From NCBI GenBank assembly GCA_937968015.1, contig CALBSO010000150.1, forward strand, positions 1 to 36,044: a stretch of DNA of 36,044 nt. The letters are read 5' to 3'. The notes below the pieces were generated by a model. That model ran no database searches. It was not told the DNA's origin and saw only the letters and a list, made by a program, of their open reading frames with translations. The DNA is from an uncultured Thermomicrobia bacterium. GTDB taxonomy: Bacteria > Chloroflexota > Chloroflexia > Thermomicrobiales > JALYUS01. Position numbers and translations under genes: made by a program. This document shows positions 13,752 through 22,462 of this stretch, in pieces (within the stretch, counting starts at the first letter, position 1; each line of letters starts with the position of its first letter).

Positions 13752-15382
13752 TCCCGCGCTCCTTCGGCGAAAAACGCGGCCGCGCGTGCCGCGGGCACGG
13801 GCGCGATCGGTAGCGTGAAGGTAAAGGTCGAACCCTCCCCCACCGCGGATGTGACGCCGATTGTACCGCCGTGCGCCTCGACGAACCCTTTGCAGATGGC
13901 GAGGCCGATTCCCGTCCCGCCGATCCGCCGTGCCCGCCCCTCGCGCTTGACGCGGTAAAAGGTATCGAAGACGTGCGGCACATCCTCCGGGGGGATGCCG
14001 AAGCCATGATCCGTCACCCGCACGCGGATATTCTCTGCCTGACGATCCGCGCTGATGACCACCTCCGTGCCGGGGTCGCTGTATTTCGCGGCGTTCTCGA
14101 TCAGGTTCGTGAGCACCTGCGCGATCTCCACGAAATCGCAGGCAACCGGTGGCAGATCGGGCGCGATCGCCACGCGAAGGGGATGCGTCTGGAGGAGCGG
14201 CGCGCGGCGATCCGTGACGCTGGCGATCACCTCGCCGATCTCGTTCCACTGCTTCTCCGGCTTGAGCGCGCCGCCCTGGATGCGCGTCAGATCGAGCAAG
14301 TTGGCGACGAGCCGGGCGAGGCGGTCCGTCTCCTCGTCAATCGCGGTGAGGAACTCGCGCTGGGTCGCGGCGTCCCAGGCGATCTCTTCTTGCAGCAGGC
14401 TCGTCGCGGAAGCCTTGATCGAGGCGAGCGGCGTGCGCAGATCATGTGAGACAGCGGCGAGCAGGGCGGATTTCAGACGGTCGGCTTCTTCGAGCGCGGC
14501 TGCGCGTGTCGCTTCCTCGATCAGTCGGGCGCGGTCAATCGCGAGCGCGGCCTGATTGGCGAACGTGGTCAGCAGGCGGCGTTCATCCGGCGAATAATCG
14601 CTGGCGCGGACGGCGGCGACGCCCATCACGCCGACCGCCCCCCGCGCCGCCCGCACCGGGACATAGAGAATGCGACGGCCACGCGGCTGCATCGCGCCGC
14701 CCTCATGCTCCGGCCCATGCGGGCGGTACACACGGTGCGGGCTGCCGACCCCCGCCGGAACGCCCGTCGTGAAGACATGCGCGGCAACGGCGGCGTGCTC
14801 GCGGTCCCGCACGTACGCGCCAGATGCGGCGGCGGGATAGGCGAGGCGCACGCGCAGTGTACCCGCAGGGTCGGGCAGCAGGACGGCGGCGGATTCGAGC
14901 GCGAAGACACGCGTCACCTGCTCGACGACGGTAGCGAGGACGGTATCGAGCGTGACATCGGCGATCAGTTCCGTACTGAGGCGCGAGAGGGTCTCCGATT
15001 CAATCGCCCGACGGCGTGCCTCTCGCTCCCGCTCCTGTAACCGGCTGACGAGTTCGCTCGTTACCCCCGCGACGATCAGGAAGACAAAGAGCGCGACGAT
15101 GTCCTGCGGCGCGCCGACGGTGAACGAATTATAGGGCGGCAGGAAGAAGAAGTTGAACGTCAGGAAGCCGACGACCGAGGTGAAGATGCCCGGCCCCAAG
15201 CCGCCGAGCGTCGCGCTCGCGAGGACGATGATGAGGTAACTGAGCGCGGGCGTAACCGCATTGAGGCGCGCCCGGTTCGGTTCGGCGACGACCGTGACGA
15301 GAGCGATGCCGACCATGCCAAGCAGGTAGCCCCGCCAGACGCGCCACCCCACCCGGTTCACCATATCGACGATCCGTCGCAT
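13748..15382 (-). CDS. Short KdpD-like sensor histidine kinase
   Basis: Membrane histidine kinase, 544 aa. It resembles the C-terminal part of KdpD: a DUF4118-type four-helix membrane segment (about 18-108, with FLTFNFFFLPPYNSFTV), a GAF domain (about 135-285), HisKA with VSHDLRTPLASIKAS (His313), and an ATPase domain with LIENAAKYS, DHGFGIP and GGTGIGLAICKGF. The N-terminal KdpD sensor and universal-stress domains of full-length KdpD (about 900 aa) are absent. The start at 15382 is chosen for its GGGGGG upstream; the frame is open to 15625 and that extra stretch includes a hydrophobic segment, so a longer protein is not excluded. It is translationally coupled to the regulator downstream. The signal could be potassium or osmotic stress, but without the usual sensor domain this is unsure. 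Confidence 0.88.
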   Translation of the reverse strand: MRRIVDMVNRVGWRVWRGYLLGMVGIALVTVVAEPNRARLNAVTPALSYLIIVLASATLGGLGPGIFTSVVGFLTFNFFFLPPYNSFTVGAPQDIVALFVFLIVAGVTSELVSRLQEREREARRRAIESETLSRLSTELIADVTLDTVLATVVEQVTRVFALESAAVLLPDPAGTLRVRLAYPAAASGAYVRDREHAAVAAHVFTTGVPAGVGSPHRVYRPHGPEHEGGAMQPRGRRILYVPVRAARGAVGVMGVAAVRASDYSPDERRLLTTFANQAALAIDRARLIEEATRAAALEEADRLKSALLAAVSHDLRTPLASIKASATSLLQEEIAWDAATQREFLTAIDEETDRLARLVANLLDLTRIQGGALKPEKQWNEIGEVIASVTDRRAPLLQTHPLRVAIAPDLPPVACDFVEIAQVLTNLIENAAKYSDPGTEVVISADRQAENIRVRVTDHGFGIPPEDVPHVFDTFYRVKREGRARRIGGTGIGLAICKGFVEAHGGTIGVTSAVGEGSTFTFTLPIAPVPAARAAAFFAEGARE

Positions 15383-15651
15383 CGCGCCCCCCGCGATCAC
15401 CTCATGCAGCGCACACAGCGCACATGATACCGCGCGCTCCGATAAATATAGAGCGGTTTTCTGTGGTATTGAGCCGAGAAAATCAAGTGGTGGCAGCAGG
15501 ATCAAGCCCGCCACCACCAGGAAAATCGCCCCAACTGCGTAAGTCCTCACATTACCCGCCGGACATTGCTCGCTCGGTGCGATGCGGCTATCGTACCGAG
15601 GGATCAAGGAGGACGCAAGACGCATCGCGGGGCGAGAAAGGGCAACGGAGC

Positions 15652-17622
15652 GTGAGGCAGCGGATCAACCAGCAGCCGGGGCGCACGCGGGCGCGCGGCT
15701 TCCGGTGGTGGCTGCTGCTCACCCTGCTCTGTGCCGCGTGCAGCGCCGGGAGTGCGCCGACCCCGACGCCTTCGCCGTCAACGGCGCAACCGACCGCCAC
15801 GCAGCCACGCGCGGTGACGACCGCCCCGCCGATCGCCGGTCCGGTCAGCGAGGGCGTCCATGCGACAGGCGCGGACGGCTGGCACGCGGCGGGGATCACC
15901 GGCAAGGGCGTCCGGGTCGGCATTATTGACACCGGGTTCATCAACTACGCGCGGGCGCTCGGTGGCGCGAAGGTCACGGCCCGCTCCTTCCGCGCGGACG
16001 ACCGGATCGAAGAGCGCCGCGCGACCGCTGACACGGTGCATGGGACGGCGTGCGCCGAGATCGTCCACGAGATGGCCCCGGACGCCGAACTGTATCTCGC
16101 CGCGACGGACACGACGGGCAGTTTCCTCGCCGCGATGCAGTGGCTGATCACCGACATGCATGTCCCGATCATCACAACCTCGCTTGGCTTCTACGGCGAT
16201 TACCCGACGGACGGGTCGAGTGTCCTGGCGCAGGCAGTGGACAAGGCAAAGGCGGCGGGCGTTTTCTTCGTTAAATCCGCCGGGAACTTCGCGGACAAAC
16301 ATTACGGCGCGACCTTCACTGACACGGACGGTGACGGCTTCCACGACTTCCCCGGCGGCAAGACGAAGAATGGCATGACGGTGAAGATGACGGGTGGTCC
16401 CTTCGAGGTTTTCCTCAACTGGGACGACTGGAAGCAGCCACACGTCAACTACGACCTCTCTCTGTTCAACAGTACGGGACAGGAGGCGGCGCGGAGCGAC
16501 ACCGATCAGGCGCGCACCGGCAAACCGCCCGTCGAGCACATCATGGGCATATTCCCGGCTGGGATGTACACACTGAAGATCAAAAAGGTGAATCCGCGCG
16601 ACCCCGATTTGCCGTTGCAATTGATTATCCAGGGCGGGCAGGTGGAACAGACGACGCCGGACGGCAGCATTACCGTGCCGGGAGACGCGCGGGGCGCGGT
16701 CGCCGTCGCAGCGATCAATGTCCGGACGGAGAGCGTCGAACCCTTCTCATCGCACGGCCCGACGCTGGATGGGCGCGCCAAGCCGGACCTCGGCGCGCCG
16801 GATCGGGTGACGAACGGCGTGTACGCCTCCGTCGGGGTGGCAACCTTCCTCGGGACGAGCGCGGCGGCGCCGCATGTCGGTGGCGCGGCGGCGCTCTACA
16901 AACAGATCGTGCCGGACGCAACACCGGACGCGATCCTCGCCTTCCTCGCCCAGCACGCGGGCACGCCGCAGGGCAGCGAGCGGGGCGCGAACATCACTGG
17001 CAGCGGGCAACTGCGTCTCGGCGCGCCACCGGGTGTGGCGGCGAACTCAGCAACCCAACCCGCGACCGCGCCATCTGCCAATCCGCCACGTACCGGCACG
17101 CACTTCACCGACGACTTCTCCTCCCCCGCGAGCGGTTTACCAGCACAGGGATATGTTGGTAATGCGTACCGCGTGATGGCGGAGGCCAATACTCTCACTC
17201 TTCTCCCCTACCCGACGCCGCTCCCACCTGCGGACGCGGTCTACGCGGTGCAGGCACGCAAGACGGGCGGCGCGGACGACGCGATGATGGGTCTCGTCGT
17301 GCGACGCGTAGATGAGACGGATGTGTTGTATTTCATCATCGCCAACGACGGCGCGTTCACTGTGCTGGCGAAGGTACACGGCGGCACGCGCTCGCTCACC
17401 GGCGGCTGGCAGACGAGCGCGGCAATTGTGCCGGGTGGGGCGAACGCATTGCGTGTCGAGGCAACGGGTGGCACGTACGCCTTCAGCGTCAACGGCCGAC
17501 TGATGACGCGCGTAACCGTGCCGGAGAGCGGCGTGCCCGGCACGTTCGGTCTCCTCGCCGCCGGTGGCAGGAAGACGAGCGGCGAGATCACCTTCACTCA
17601 CTACACCGTGGCCGTACCGTAA
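15652..17622 (+). CDS. Subtilisin-like (S8) serine protease lipoprotein with C-terminal beta-sandwich domain
   Basis: Secreted, probably lipid-anchored protease, 656 aa from a GTG start. Basic residues and WWLLLTLLCAAC (lipobox, Cys30) precede a Thr/Pro-rich linker (35-60). The S8 catalytic residues are visible: Asp93 in VGIIDTGF, His130 in TVHGTACAEI, the oxyanion Asn212 in VKSAGNFAD, and Ser403 in GTSAAAPHVGGAAAL. Between Asn and Ser lies an inserted segment (about 220-340) that looks like a beta-rich PPC- or PA-type domain. The last 190 residues, starting near HFTDDFSSP, resemble a LamG/DUF1080-like concanavalin fold that could bind polysaccharide. The frame opens at 15424, but the GTG just before the signal peptide, with AAAGGG upstream, is the better start. 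It is divergent from the kinase gene. Confidence 0.85.
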   Translation: MRQRINQQPGRTRARGFRWWLLLTLLCAACSAGSAPTPTPSPSTAQPTATQPRAVTTAPPIAGPVSEGVHATGADGWHAAGITGKGVRVGIIDTGFINYARALGGAKVTARSFRADDRIEERRATADTVHGTACAEIVHEMAPDAELYLAATDTTGSFLAAMQWLITDMHVPIITTSLGFYGDYPTDGSSVLAQAVDKAKAAGVFFVKSAGNFADKHYGATFTDTDGDGFHDFPGGKTKNGMTVKMTGGPFEVFLNWDDWKQPHVNYDLSLFNSTGQEAARSDTDQARTGKPPVEHIMGIFPAGMYTLKIKKVNPRDPDLPLQLIIQGGQVEQTTPDGSITVPGDARGAVAVAAINVRTESVEPFSSHGPTLDGRAKPDLGAPDRVTNGVYASVGVATFLGTSAAAPHVGGAAALYKQIVPDATPDAILAFLAQHAGTPQGSERGANITGSGQLRLGAPPGVAANSATQPATAPSANPPRTGTHFTDDFSSPASGLPAQGYVGNAYRVMAEANTLTLLPYPTPLPPADAVYAVQARKTGGADDAMMGLVVRRVDETDVLYFIIANDGAFTVLAKVHGGTRSLTGGWQTSAAIVPGGANALRVEATGGTYAFSVNGRLMTRVTVPESGVPGTFGLLAAGGRKTSGEITFTHYTVAVP

Positions 17623-17652
17623 TCGCTCCCTGAAGTATCTCCGGGTATATGG

Positions 17653-17681
17653 TTGCTCTGCCACGATGGAGCGTATACACT
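17653..17681 (+). promoter_or_regulatory. Predicted promoter of the ammonium transporter gene
   Basis: TTGCTC (17653-17658), 17-bp spacer, TACACT (17676-17681). The -10 region sits inside a small dyad, GGAGC (17668-17672) and GCTCC (17682-17686), which could be an operator. The leader to the ATG would be about 180 nt. Confidence 0.4.
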
Positions 17682-17866
17682 GCTCCACAGGAAGTTACTA
17701 CACGGCAAGATGGGCGGTACATATCGGGAATAGCCGTCGAGATGACGAGAGATGCGGCGAATCTTGCAGGAGATAGGAAGCCTGCGTTCCACCGCACTCT
17801 CACGCACGCGACCGGCGAGAATGAAGGCGCGTCACGGCGCGACATGTACAAGGGAAGGGAAACCCC

Positions 17867-19090
17867 ATGGACAAAATCAATGGTGGCGATACCGCGTTCG
17901 TGCTCTTGAGCGCGGCGCTGGTCATGCTCATGACGCCCGGCCTGGCGTTCTTCTACGGCGGCCTGGTACGGCGCAAGAATGTGCTGACCATCATGATGCA
18001 GAGCTTCATCTCCCTGGGGATCGTGACGCTCCTCTGGGTGCTGGTCGGCTTCAGCCTCGCCTATAGTGGGGATGTCGGGGGAGTGATCGGCGATTTCAAG
18101 AACGTGGGGCTGGTCGGCGTGGGGCTGACGCCCAGTCTTACCTACGCGCCGACCGTGCCCTTCCTCGGCTTCTTCCTCTTCCAGGTGATGTTTGCCATCA
18201 TCACCCCGGCTCTGATTACGGGGGCGTTTGCCGATCGCGTAACCTTCAAGGCCTATCTGATCTTCCTCGTCGCCTGGAGCCTGCTGGTCTATATCCCGTT
18301 CGTGCATTGGGTCTGGGGCGGCGGCTTCCTGGCTAAAATGGGAGTTGTAGATTTCGCCGGGGGGATCGTCGTGCATCTGAGCGCGGGGATGGCCGCCCTG
18401 GCCTCGGTCTTCGTCGTCGGCAACCGACGATTCGCGCCGAGCGAGAAGCGGGCGCCACATAACATCGCCTTCGTGGCGCTCGGTACCGGCCTGCTCTGGT
18501 TTGGCTGGTTCGGCTTCAACGGCGGCAGCGCCCTGGCGGCCAACGGCATCGCGGCGGTCGCCTTCGTCAACACGAACACCGCCGCCGCGATGGGCATGGT
18601 TGCCTGGTTGCTCCTGGCGTGGTGGCGGGAGCGCCGACCGAGCATGACGGGCGCGATGACCGGCGCCGTCGCTGGCCTCGCCACCATCACACCGGCCGCG
18701 GGCTTCGTGCAACCGTGGGCGGCTGCGATCATTGGCCTGCTCGCGGCCATTGTCTGCTATGGCGCAGTCCAATTCCGCATCAAGCAGGGTTGGGATGATG
18801 CTCTGGATGTCTGGGGGGTCCATGGCGTGGGCGGTGGCCTGGGGACGATCTTGACCGGCGTCTTTGCCAGCGCTGCCATCAACAGCGTCAAGGGGTGGGG
18901 CGAAGGCAATCCGCACCAACTCGGCGTCCAGGTTCTCGGTGTGGCGATCGCGGGCGCCTATGCCTTCGCGGTCACCTATGGCCTCTTGAAAGTGCTGAAC
19001 CTCTTTACGCGGGTGCGCGTGTCGGAAGAGACGGAGACGCTCGGACTCGACGAGGTCCTCCATGGGGAGGCAGCCTACGAGTGGGCATGA
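17867..19090 (+). CDS. amt: Amt-family ammonium transporter
   Basis: Integral membrane ammonium channel/transporter, 407 aa, about 11 helices, as is usual for AmtB. Clear signatures are NGGDTAFVLLSAALVMLMTPGLAFFYGGLVRRKNVL at the N-terminus, the periplasmic-side FAFADRVTFKA-like region, FAGGIVVHLSAG with the first pore histidine, WFGWFGFNGGSA, and DVWGVHGVGGGLGTI with the second. The start has AAGGGAAGGG upstream. No glnK/PII gene is adjacent, which is unusual because amt is often paired with glnK, although one may lie elsewhere. It imports NH4+/NH3 for assimilation when nitrogen is scarce. Codon and base composition match the neighbourhood. Confidence 0.96.
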   Translation: MDKINGGDTAFVLLSAALVMLMTPGLAFFYGGLVRRKNVLTIMMQSFISLGIVTLLWVLVGFSLAYSGDVGGVIGDFKNVGLVGVGLTPSLTYAPTVPFLGFFLFQVMFAIITPALITGAFADRVTFKAYLIFLVAWSLLVYIPFVHWVWGGGFLAKMGVVDFAGGIVVHLSAGMAALASVFVVGNRRFAPSEKRAPHNIAFVALGTGLLWFGWFGFNGGSALAANGIAAVAFVNTNTAAAMGMVAWLLLAWWRERRPSMTGAMTGAVAGLATITPAAGFVQPWAAAIIGLLAAIVCYGAVQFRIKQGWDDALDVWGVHGVGGGLGTILTGVFASAAINSVKGWGEGNPHQLGVQVLGVAIAGAYAFAVTYGLLKVLNLFTRVRVSEETETLGLDEVLHGEAAYEWA

Positions 19091-19178
19091 CGCCTCTCTG
19101 CGCATTGACCCGGTATCGCCGCTCCCACGCCCTTCGCCGAGGCGCGCTTATCCGGCCGGGGAAGCGGCGACGCGGGTA

Positions 19179-20888
19179 TCAGTGGCGGGCAAAGATCATC
19201 GCGCCGGGGCTGTTGTAGATCAAGCCATACCGATAATCGAGGATGAGCGATGAGGAAATGCCACAGCAGCCGTCGCTGACACGGATATAGACGTAGTCAA
19301 ACGTGTTACCGGTCATGACGGACCAGCGATCGAGGCAGGACGCATCCTGGAAGGCGCACGCCTGCAATTGGTCATGCTTCCAGATCTGGACTTGGAACAT
19401 CCTGTCCGGCATCCACTCATACCCCTGTGGCGTGGCGAGGCTGACGCGGCCGGAGAGGGCCGGGAACCATTCGGAGACGTCATCACTGGGCCAGATGCCC
19501 TTGCCGCTGATGACGAGGAAGCGGCTGCCCGCCGGCGTCTCTTGCGCCACCCACTGCATCGCGTCGCGCTCATTACGTGTCAGGCTGGTGAGGGCGGGAA
19601 GGTCGCCGGAGACGTTCGTGCTCTTCGTCAGCGCGCCCCAGGTGGCGTACCAGAGCAGGAAGACGCAGACGAGCACGGCGGGCCAGTGACGGGCGAGTGC
19701 CGCCCATGTCCGCCGCCATTCACTCGCGCCGTCGAGCGAGAGCGCTTCCTGCCGGGCATCGGGGAGATCGCCCAGCGCCCGGTTGAGGGCGGGGATGACC
19801 ATCTCGGCCAGGCCAACACCCGCGCAGAGGGCGACCGGGATCGTCGTGTACGTGTTCGCGGCGCGATTATCGAGCAGCACGATGACGAGCCACCAGATCG
19901 GCAAGGCGGGCAACCGGTATTCGCGCCGATGCACCGATGCCAAGGAGCGGACGACGATGATCAGCGCGCCGAGTAGGCCGAACGTGCCGAGCAACCAGAA
20001 GTACGGTTCGTTCGTGCCGAGGCCGAAGACATGGATCATGTTGCGGATATTCTGTCGGTCCGCAGGCCCCGTGAAGATGGACGAACCGGTCTGGTTCGCG
20101 GCCCGGAACGGCGCGATGCCGTGGTAGGCGATGACGGTGATGAACCAGGGTGCGACGATGATCGCGGTACCGGCAGCAACCAGCGTCGCGTGGAGCAGCC
20201 CCTTCCGGTGCGCGCCGTAGCAGAGCAAAAAGATCACCATGCTGTAGGCGAGGAATTTCCCCGTTTCCAGATGGCTGAGAACCGTCAGGCCGGAGAAAAG
20301 GGCAGTCGGTAGCACGAGACGGATCTCGTCGCGCTCGTACATCTCATGCGCCGTATAGAGGGCGAGGAGGGCGAAGAGATAGCCGAAGGCGCGGGTCATG
20401 CCGCCGCCCATAATCAGCCAGATGAAACTGCGCGGGATGAGCGCGAAGGCGAGCAACGCCGCGATCACGGCGGGCTTTGACTTCAGAACGGAGCGCGCGA
20501 GCAGGAAGAAGGCGAGCATCGTCAAGACGACGACGATCAGTGGCACGAAACGGAAGAGGTTCGTCAGGCTGATATGCGTGACATCATTCAGGATCGCCGC
20601 GACGTAGAGGCCGAACGGCGAGTACGTGAATGGGATAGCCGCCGCATTGTATGTCGTGAAGGCGGGCAACTGATAGTGCGCCCGCTGGAGATCGTGGACC
20701 ATCGTGTAGAAAAGCCCGCCATCATTGAGCGGGAAGTCAGAGGAAAAGGTGCGGACCGCGCGGACATAGGTACCGAGCGCCACCGCCGCGCCGATGGACA
20801 ACGGGTAGACGAGGCGCGCGACCTCGACGCTCGGCCTTTTCTCCAGGATGGTTGCGACGACGGCCGGCCTGCGTACCGTTTCAAGCAT
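19179..20888 (-). CDS. Multi-spanning membrane protein, GT-C glycosyltransferase-like
   Basis: Large integral membrane protein, 569 aa, with about ten hydrophobic helices followed by a C-terminal soluble domain of roughly 130 residues (from about RNERDAMQWVAQ). The early extracytoplasmic loop contains SDFPLNDGGLFYTM, where the Asp-Gly pattern resembles the acidic motif in the first loop of GT-C/PMT-like glycosyltransferases that use polyprenyl-phosphate sugars. The C-terminal part resembles the WV...P..S.FLVI.... domain found after such cores. It would transfer sugars at the outer membrane face to lipid or protein. No other cell-wall or glycan genes are adjacent, so the acceptor is unknown. 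The C-terminus holds CC and several Cys that could form disulfides. Confidence 0.65.
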   Translation of the reverse strand: MLETVRRPAVVATILEKRPSVEVARLVYPLSIGAAVALGTYVRAVRTFSSDFPLNDGGLFYTMVHDLQRAHYQLPAFTTYNAAAIPFTYSPFGLYVAAILNDVTHISLTNLFRFVPLIVVVLTMLAFFLLARSVLKSKPAVIAALLAFALIPRSFIWLIMGGGMTRAFGYLFALLALYTAHEMYERDEIRLVLPTALFSGLTVLSHLETGKFLAYSMVIFLLCYGAHRKGLLHATLVAAGTAIIVAPWFITVIAYHGIAPFRAANQTGSSIFTGPADRQNIRNMIHVFGLGTNEPYFWLLGTFGLLGALIIVVRSLASVHRREYRLPALPIWWLVIVLLDNRAANTYTTIPVALCAGVGLAEMVIPALNRALGDLPDARQEALSLDGASEWRRTWAALARHWPAVLVCVFLLWYATWGALTKSTNVSGDLPALTSLTRNERDAMQWVAQETPAGSRFLVISGKGIWPSDDVSEWFPALSGRVSLATPQGYEWMPDRMFQVQIWKHDQLQACAFQDASCLDRWSVMTGNTFDYVYIRVSDGCCGISSSLILDYRYGLIYNSPGAMIFARH

Positions 20889-21233
20889 GTCCCGTGACTC
20901 CTTCGGCCCGCGTTACCCGCACGTTCCCTGCCACCGCGCTCTGGCGGGTGGTGGAGATTCGATGCTGGATGTTCGTTTCACACGATGCAACCCGTTGACG
21001 TTTGCCACCAGCGGGTGTGCGTGTTCTGTGCCGCGGGCGAACGCGGGACGCGTTCCCAGAACAGCGGTCTATTTTCCATGCCGAAGCATTTATCGTCAAG
21101 TGGCGTCCAATCGTAGGCAACGACTATCAATCAGCGAAAATGCGGAGAGATTGAACGTCTCTCTCACGGCGCCGGCTATTCCCGTATACTGCGCGTGCGA
21201 TAAGGAGCGACGAAAAGAGAAGGGAGAAACACG
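20889..21233. other. Divergent intergenic region
   Basis: 345 bp between the GT-C-like gene and the creatininase-like gene. A TATACT at 21185-21190 is a candidate -10 for the plus-strand gene, but no good -35 sits at 17 bp. AAGGGAG before 21234 is the ribosome site. No tRNA, small RNA or further gene is apparent. Confidence 0.45.
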
Positions 21234-22052
21234 ATGGTGGAGCGGGCGACGGAATCACCGAATGGGCGGGACCTGATGCTGGCGGACCTCTCGTGGCCCG
21301 AGGTGCGGGATATCCGGGACAATGTGGAAATCGTCCTGCTGCCGATCGGCTCGAATGAGCAGCACGGCCCAAACCTCGCGGTGAGTATGGACATTGTCGG
21401 GGCGACGGAGTTCTGCCGCCGGGCGAGCGCCCTGGCCTACCCGCGCCTGCTCGTCGCGCCGGGGCCGCCGTGGGGCGTCTCATTCCACCACATGAACTTC
21501 CCCGGCACGATCACGCTGGAATCTGACACCTTCACACAGGTGCTCGTCGAGATCGTCGGGTCGCTCAGGGAGCACGGTTTCCGGCGGTTTATGATTGTCA
21601 ATGGCCACGGCGGCAACACGAACGCGATGGGCACGGCGTGCGCGCGCATCCACGAGGAACTGGATGTCGCCTTCATCGGCGCGGCGACCTACTTCTCCTT
21701 CGCGGACAAGGATGTGGACAAGCGGTTCGGCATCACGGGGATCACCGGGCACGCCTGCGAAATGGAAGTCTCGGCGGCGATGTATCTCGCGCCCCGGATC
21801 GTCAAGCAGGAGGCGCTCGCCGCCGGGGAGATGACGGACCTGACCTACGGCTTCCGCGACCGGATGCGACGGTATAACGTCACCGTCCCCTTCCGCTTTG
21901 ATGAATACACGCGCAACGGCTGCCTCGGTGACGCGCCGAAGAACGCCTCGATTGCATACGGCACCGCGATGATGGAAAGCGCGCTCGCGAACTTCGTCGC
22001 CTTCACCGAGGAAATCGTCGCCATCTCGCCCATCAAAGACGAGACGGACTGA
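21234..22052 (+). CDS. Creatininase-family amidohydrolase
   Basis: Metal-dependent amidohydrolase of the creatininase superfamily, 272 aa, usual length. Metal ligands are recognisable: Glu42 and His44 in GSNEQHGPNLAVSMD with Asp53, the NGHGGN loop (His in VNGHGGNTNAM), and the Glu in TGHACEMEVSAAM. The more common HGPHLP of creatininase is HGPNLA here, so substrate specificity probably differs from creatinine. Related enzymes open cyclic amides or formamides, for example in mycofactocin (MftE), riboflavin or creatinine pathways. No such pathway genes are next to it. AAGGGAG precedes the start and a candidate -10 lies 45 bp upstream. Probably cytoplasmic and monocistronic. Confidence 0.88.
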   Translation: MVERATESPNGRDLMLADLSWPEVRDIRDNVEIVLLPIGSNEQHGPNLAVSMDIVGATEFCRRASALAYPRLLVAPGPPWGVSFHHMNFPGTITLESDTFTQVLVEIVGSLREHGFRRFMIVNGHGGNTNAMGTACARIHEELDVAFIGAATYFSFADKDVDKRFGITGITGHACEMEVSAAMYLAPRIVKQEALAAGEMTDLTYGFRDRMRRYNVTVPFRFDEYTRNGCLGDAPKNASIAYGTAMMESALANFVAFTEEIVAISPIKDETD

Positions 22053-22089
22053 TCGATAGCGCATGCGATGAGATGATGCACATGTCGGG

Positions 22090-22154
22090 TAGTGGGTCAG
22101 TATGACGTATGGAGGCCCACAACGACGGCGAGTAATCCTCAAACTGACCCACTA
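22090..22154. repeat. 12-bp perfect inverted repeat, 41-bp spacer
   Basis: TAGTGGGTCAGT (22090-22101) and ACTGACCCACTA (22143-22154). It lies just downstream of the creatininase-like gene and could form a terminator-like stem or be the ends of a small mobile-element remnant. Confidence 0.75.
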
Positions 22155-22402
22155 TTCCATTCCAGCCGACTTGCCATGACGAGGGCGCCAGAGATCAGTG
22201 AGCCAAGCAGTGTCGTCCCCGTAAACGATGATTGGGGCAGACCAGGGAGAAAAATGGCATTCATTGATTGTTATATTGACAAAGGTCATACATTCGTCAG
22301 GCAAGGGTGAGGTCAGTCTCGCCTGACAACGTTCCCTCGGTGGGCGGCCGTTGTCGGGTGGGGCAAGGAAACCGGTACCCCGGCCACCATCGCACACGCA
22401 AG

Positions 22403-22432
22403 CACCGGGCGCGTCGCGCGACACGCCCGGTG
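22403..22432 (-). terminator. Strong GC hairpin downstream of the cupredoxin gene
   Basis: CACCGGGCG (22403-22411) pairs with CGCCCGGTG (22424-22432); after one mismatch GTCG and CGAC continue the stem. It begins about 25 bp after the cupredoxin stop in the minus direction. No T-run follows, so it may be a processing or Rho-aided end. Confidence 0.5.
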
Positions 22433-22438
22433 AATACC

Positions 22439-22462
22439 GCCGATTAGCCGTGCCGATTAGCC
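22439..22462. repeat. 13-bp direct repeat spanning the cupredoxin stop
   Basis: GCCGATTAGCC occurs at 22439-22449 and again at 22452-22462 (period 13). On the minus strand the second copy supplies the TAA stop of the cupredoxin gene, and the first gives another TAA one frame over. Confidence 0.75.

Larger units (their letters stand above)
22053..22456. other. Intergenic region with dyads, no gene found
   Basis: About 400 bp between two convergent genes. It holds a 12-bp inverted repeat (22090-22154), a GTCAGGC/GCCTGAC dyad near 22297-22328, a strong hairpin at 22403-22432 and a 13-bp direct repeat at the cupredoxin stop. The middle part near 22255-22300 is locally AT-rich. No convincing reading frame or tRNA. 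Confidence 0.6.

Noticed and set aside
15383..15625. Possible N-terminal extension of the KdpD-like kinase with a hydrophobic segment
   Set aside because: A better ribosome site precedes the ATG at 15382, where family homology begins; the extension overlaps the promoter region of the divergent protease gene. Not fully excluded.
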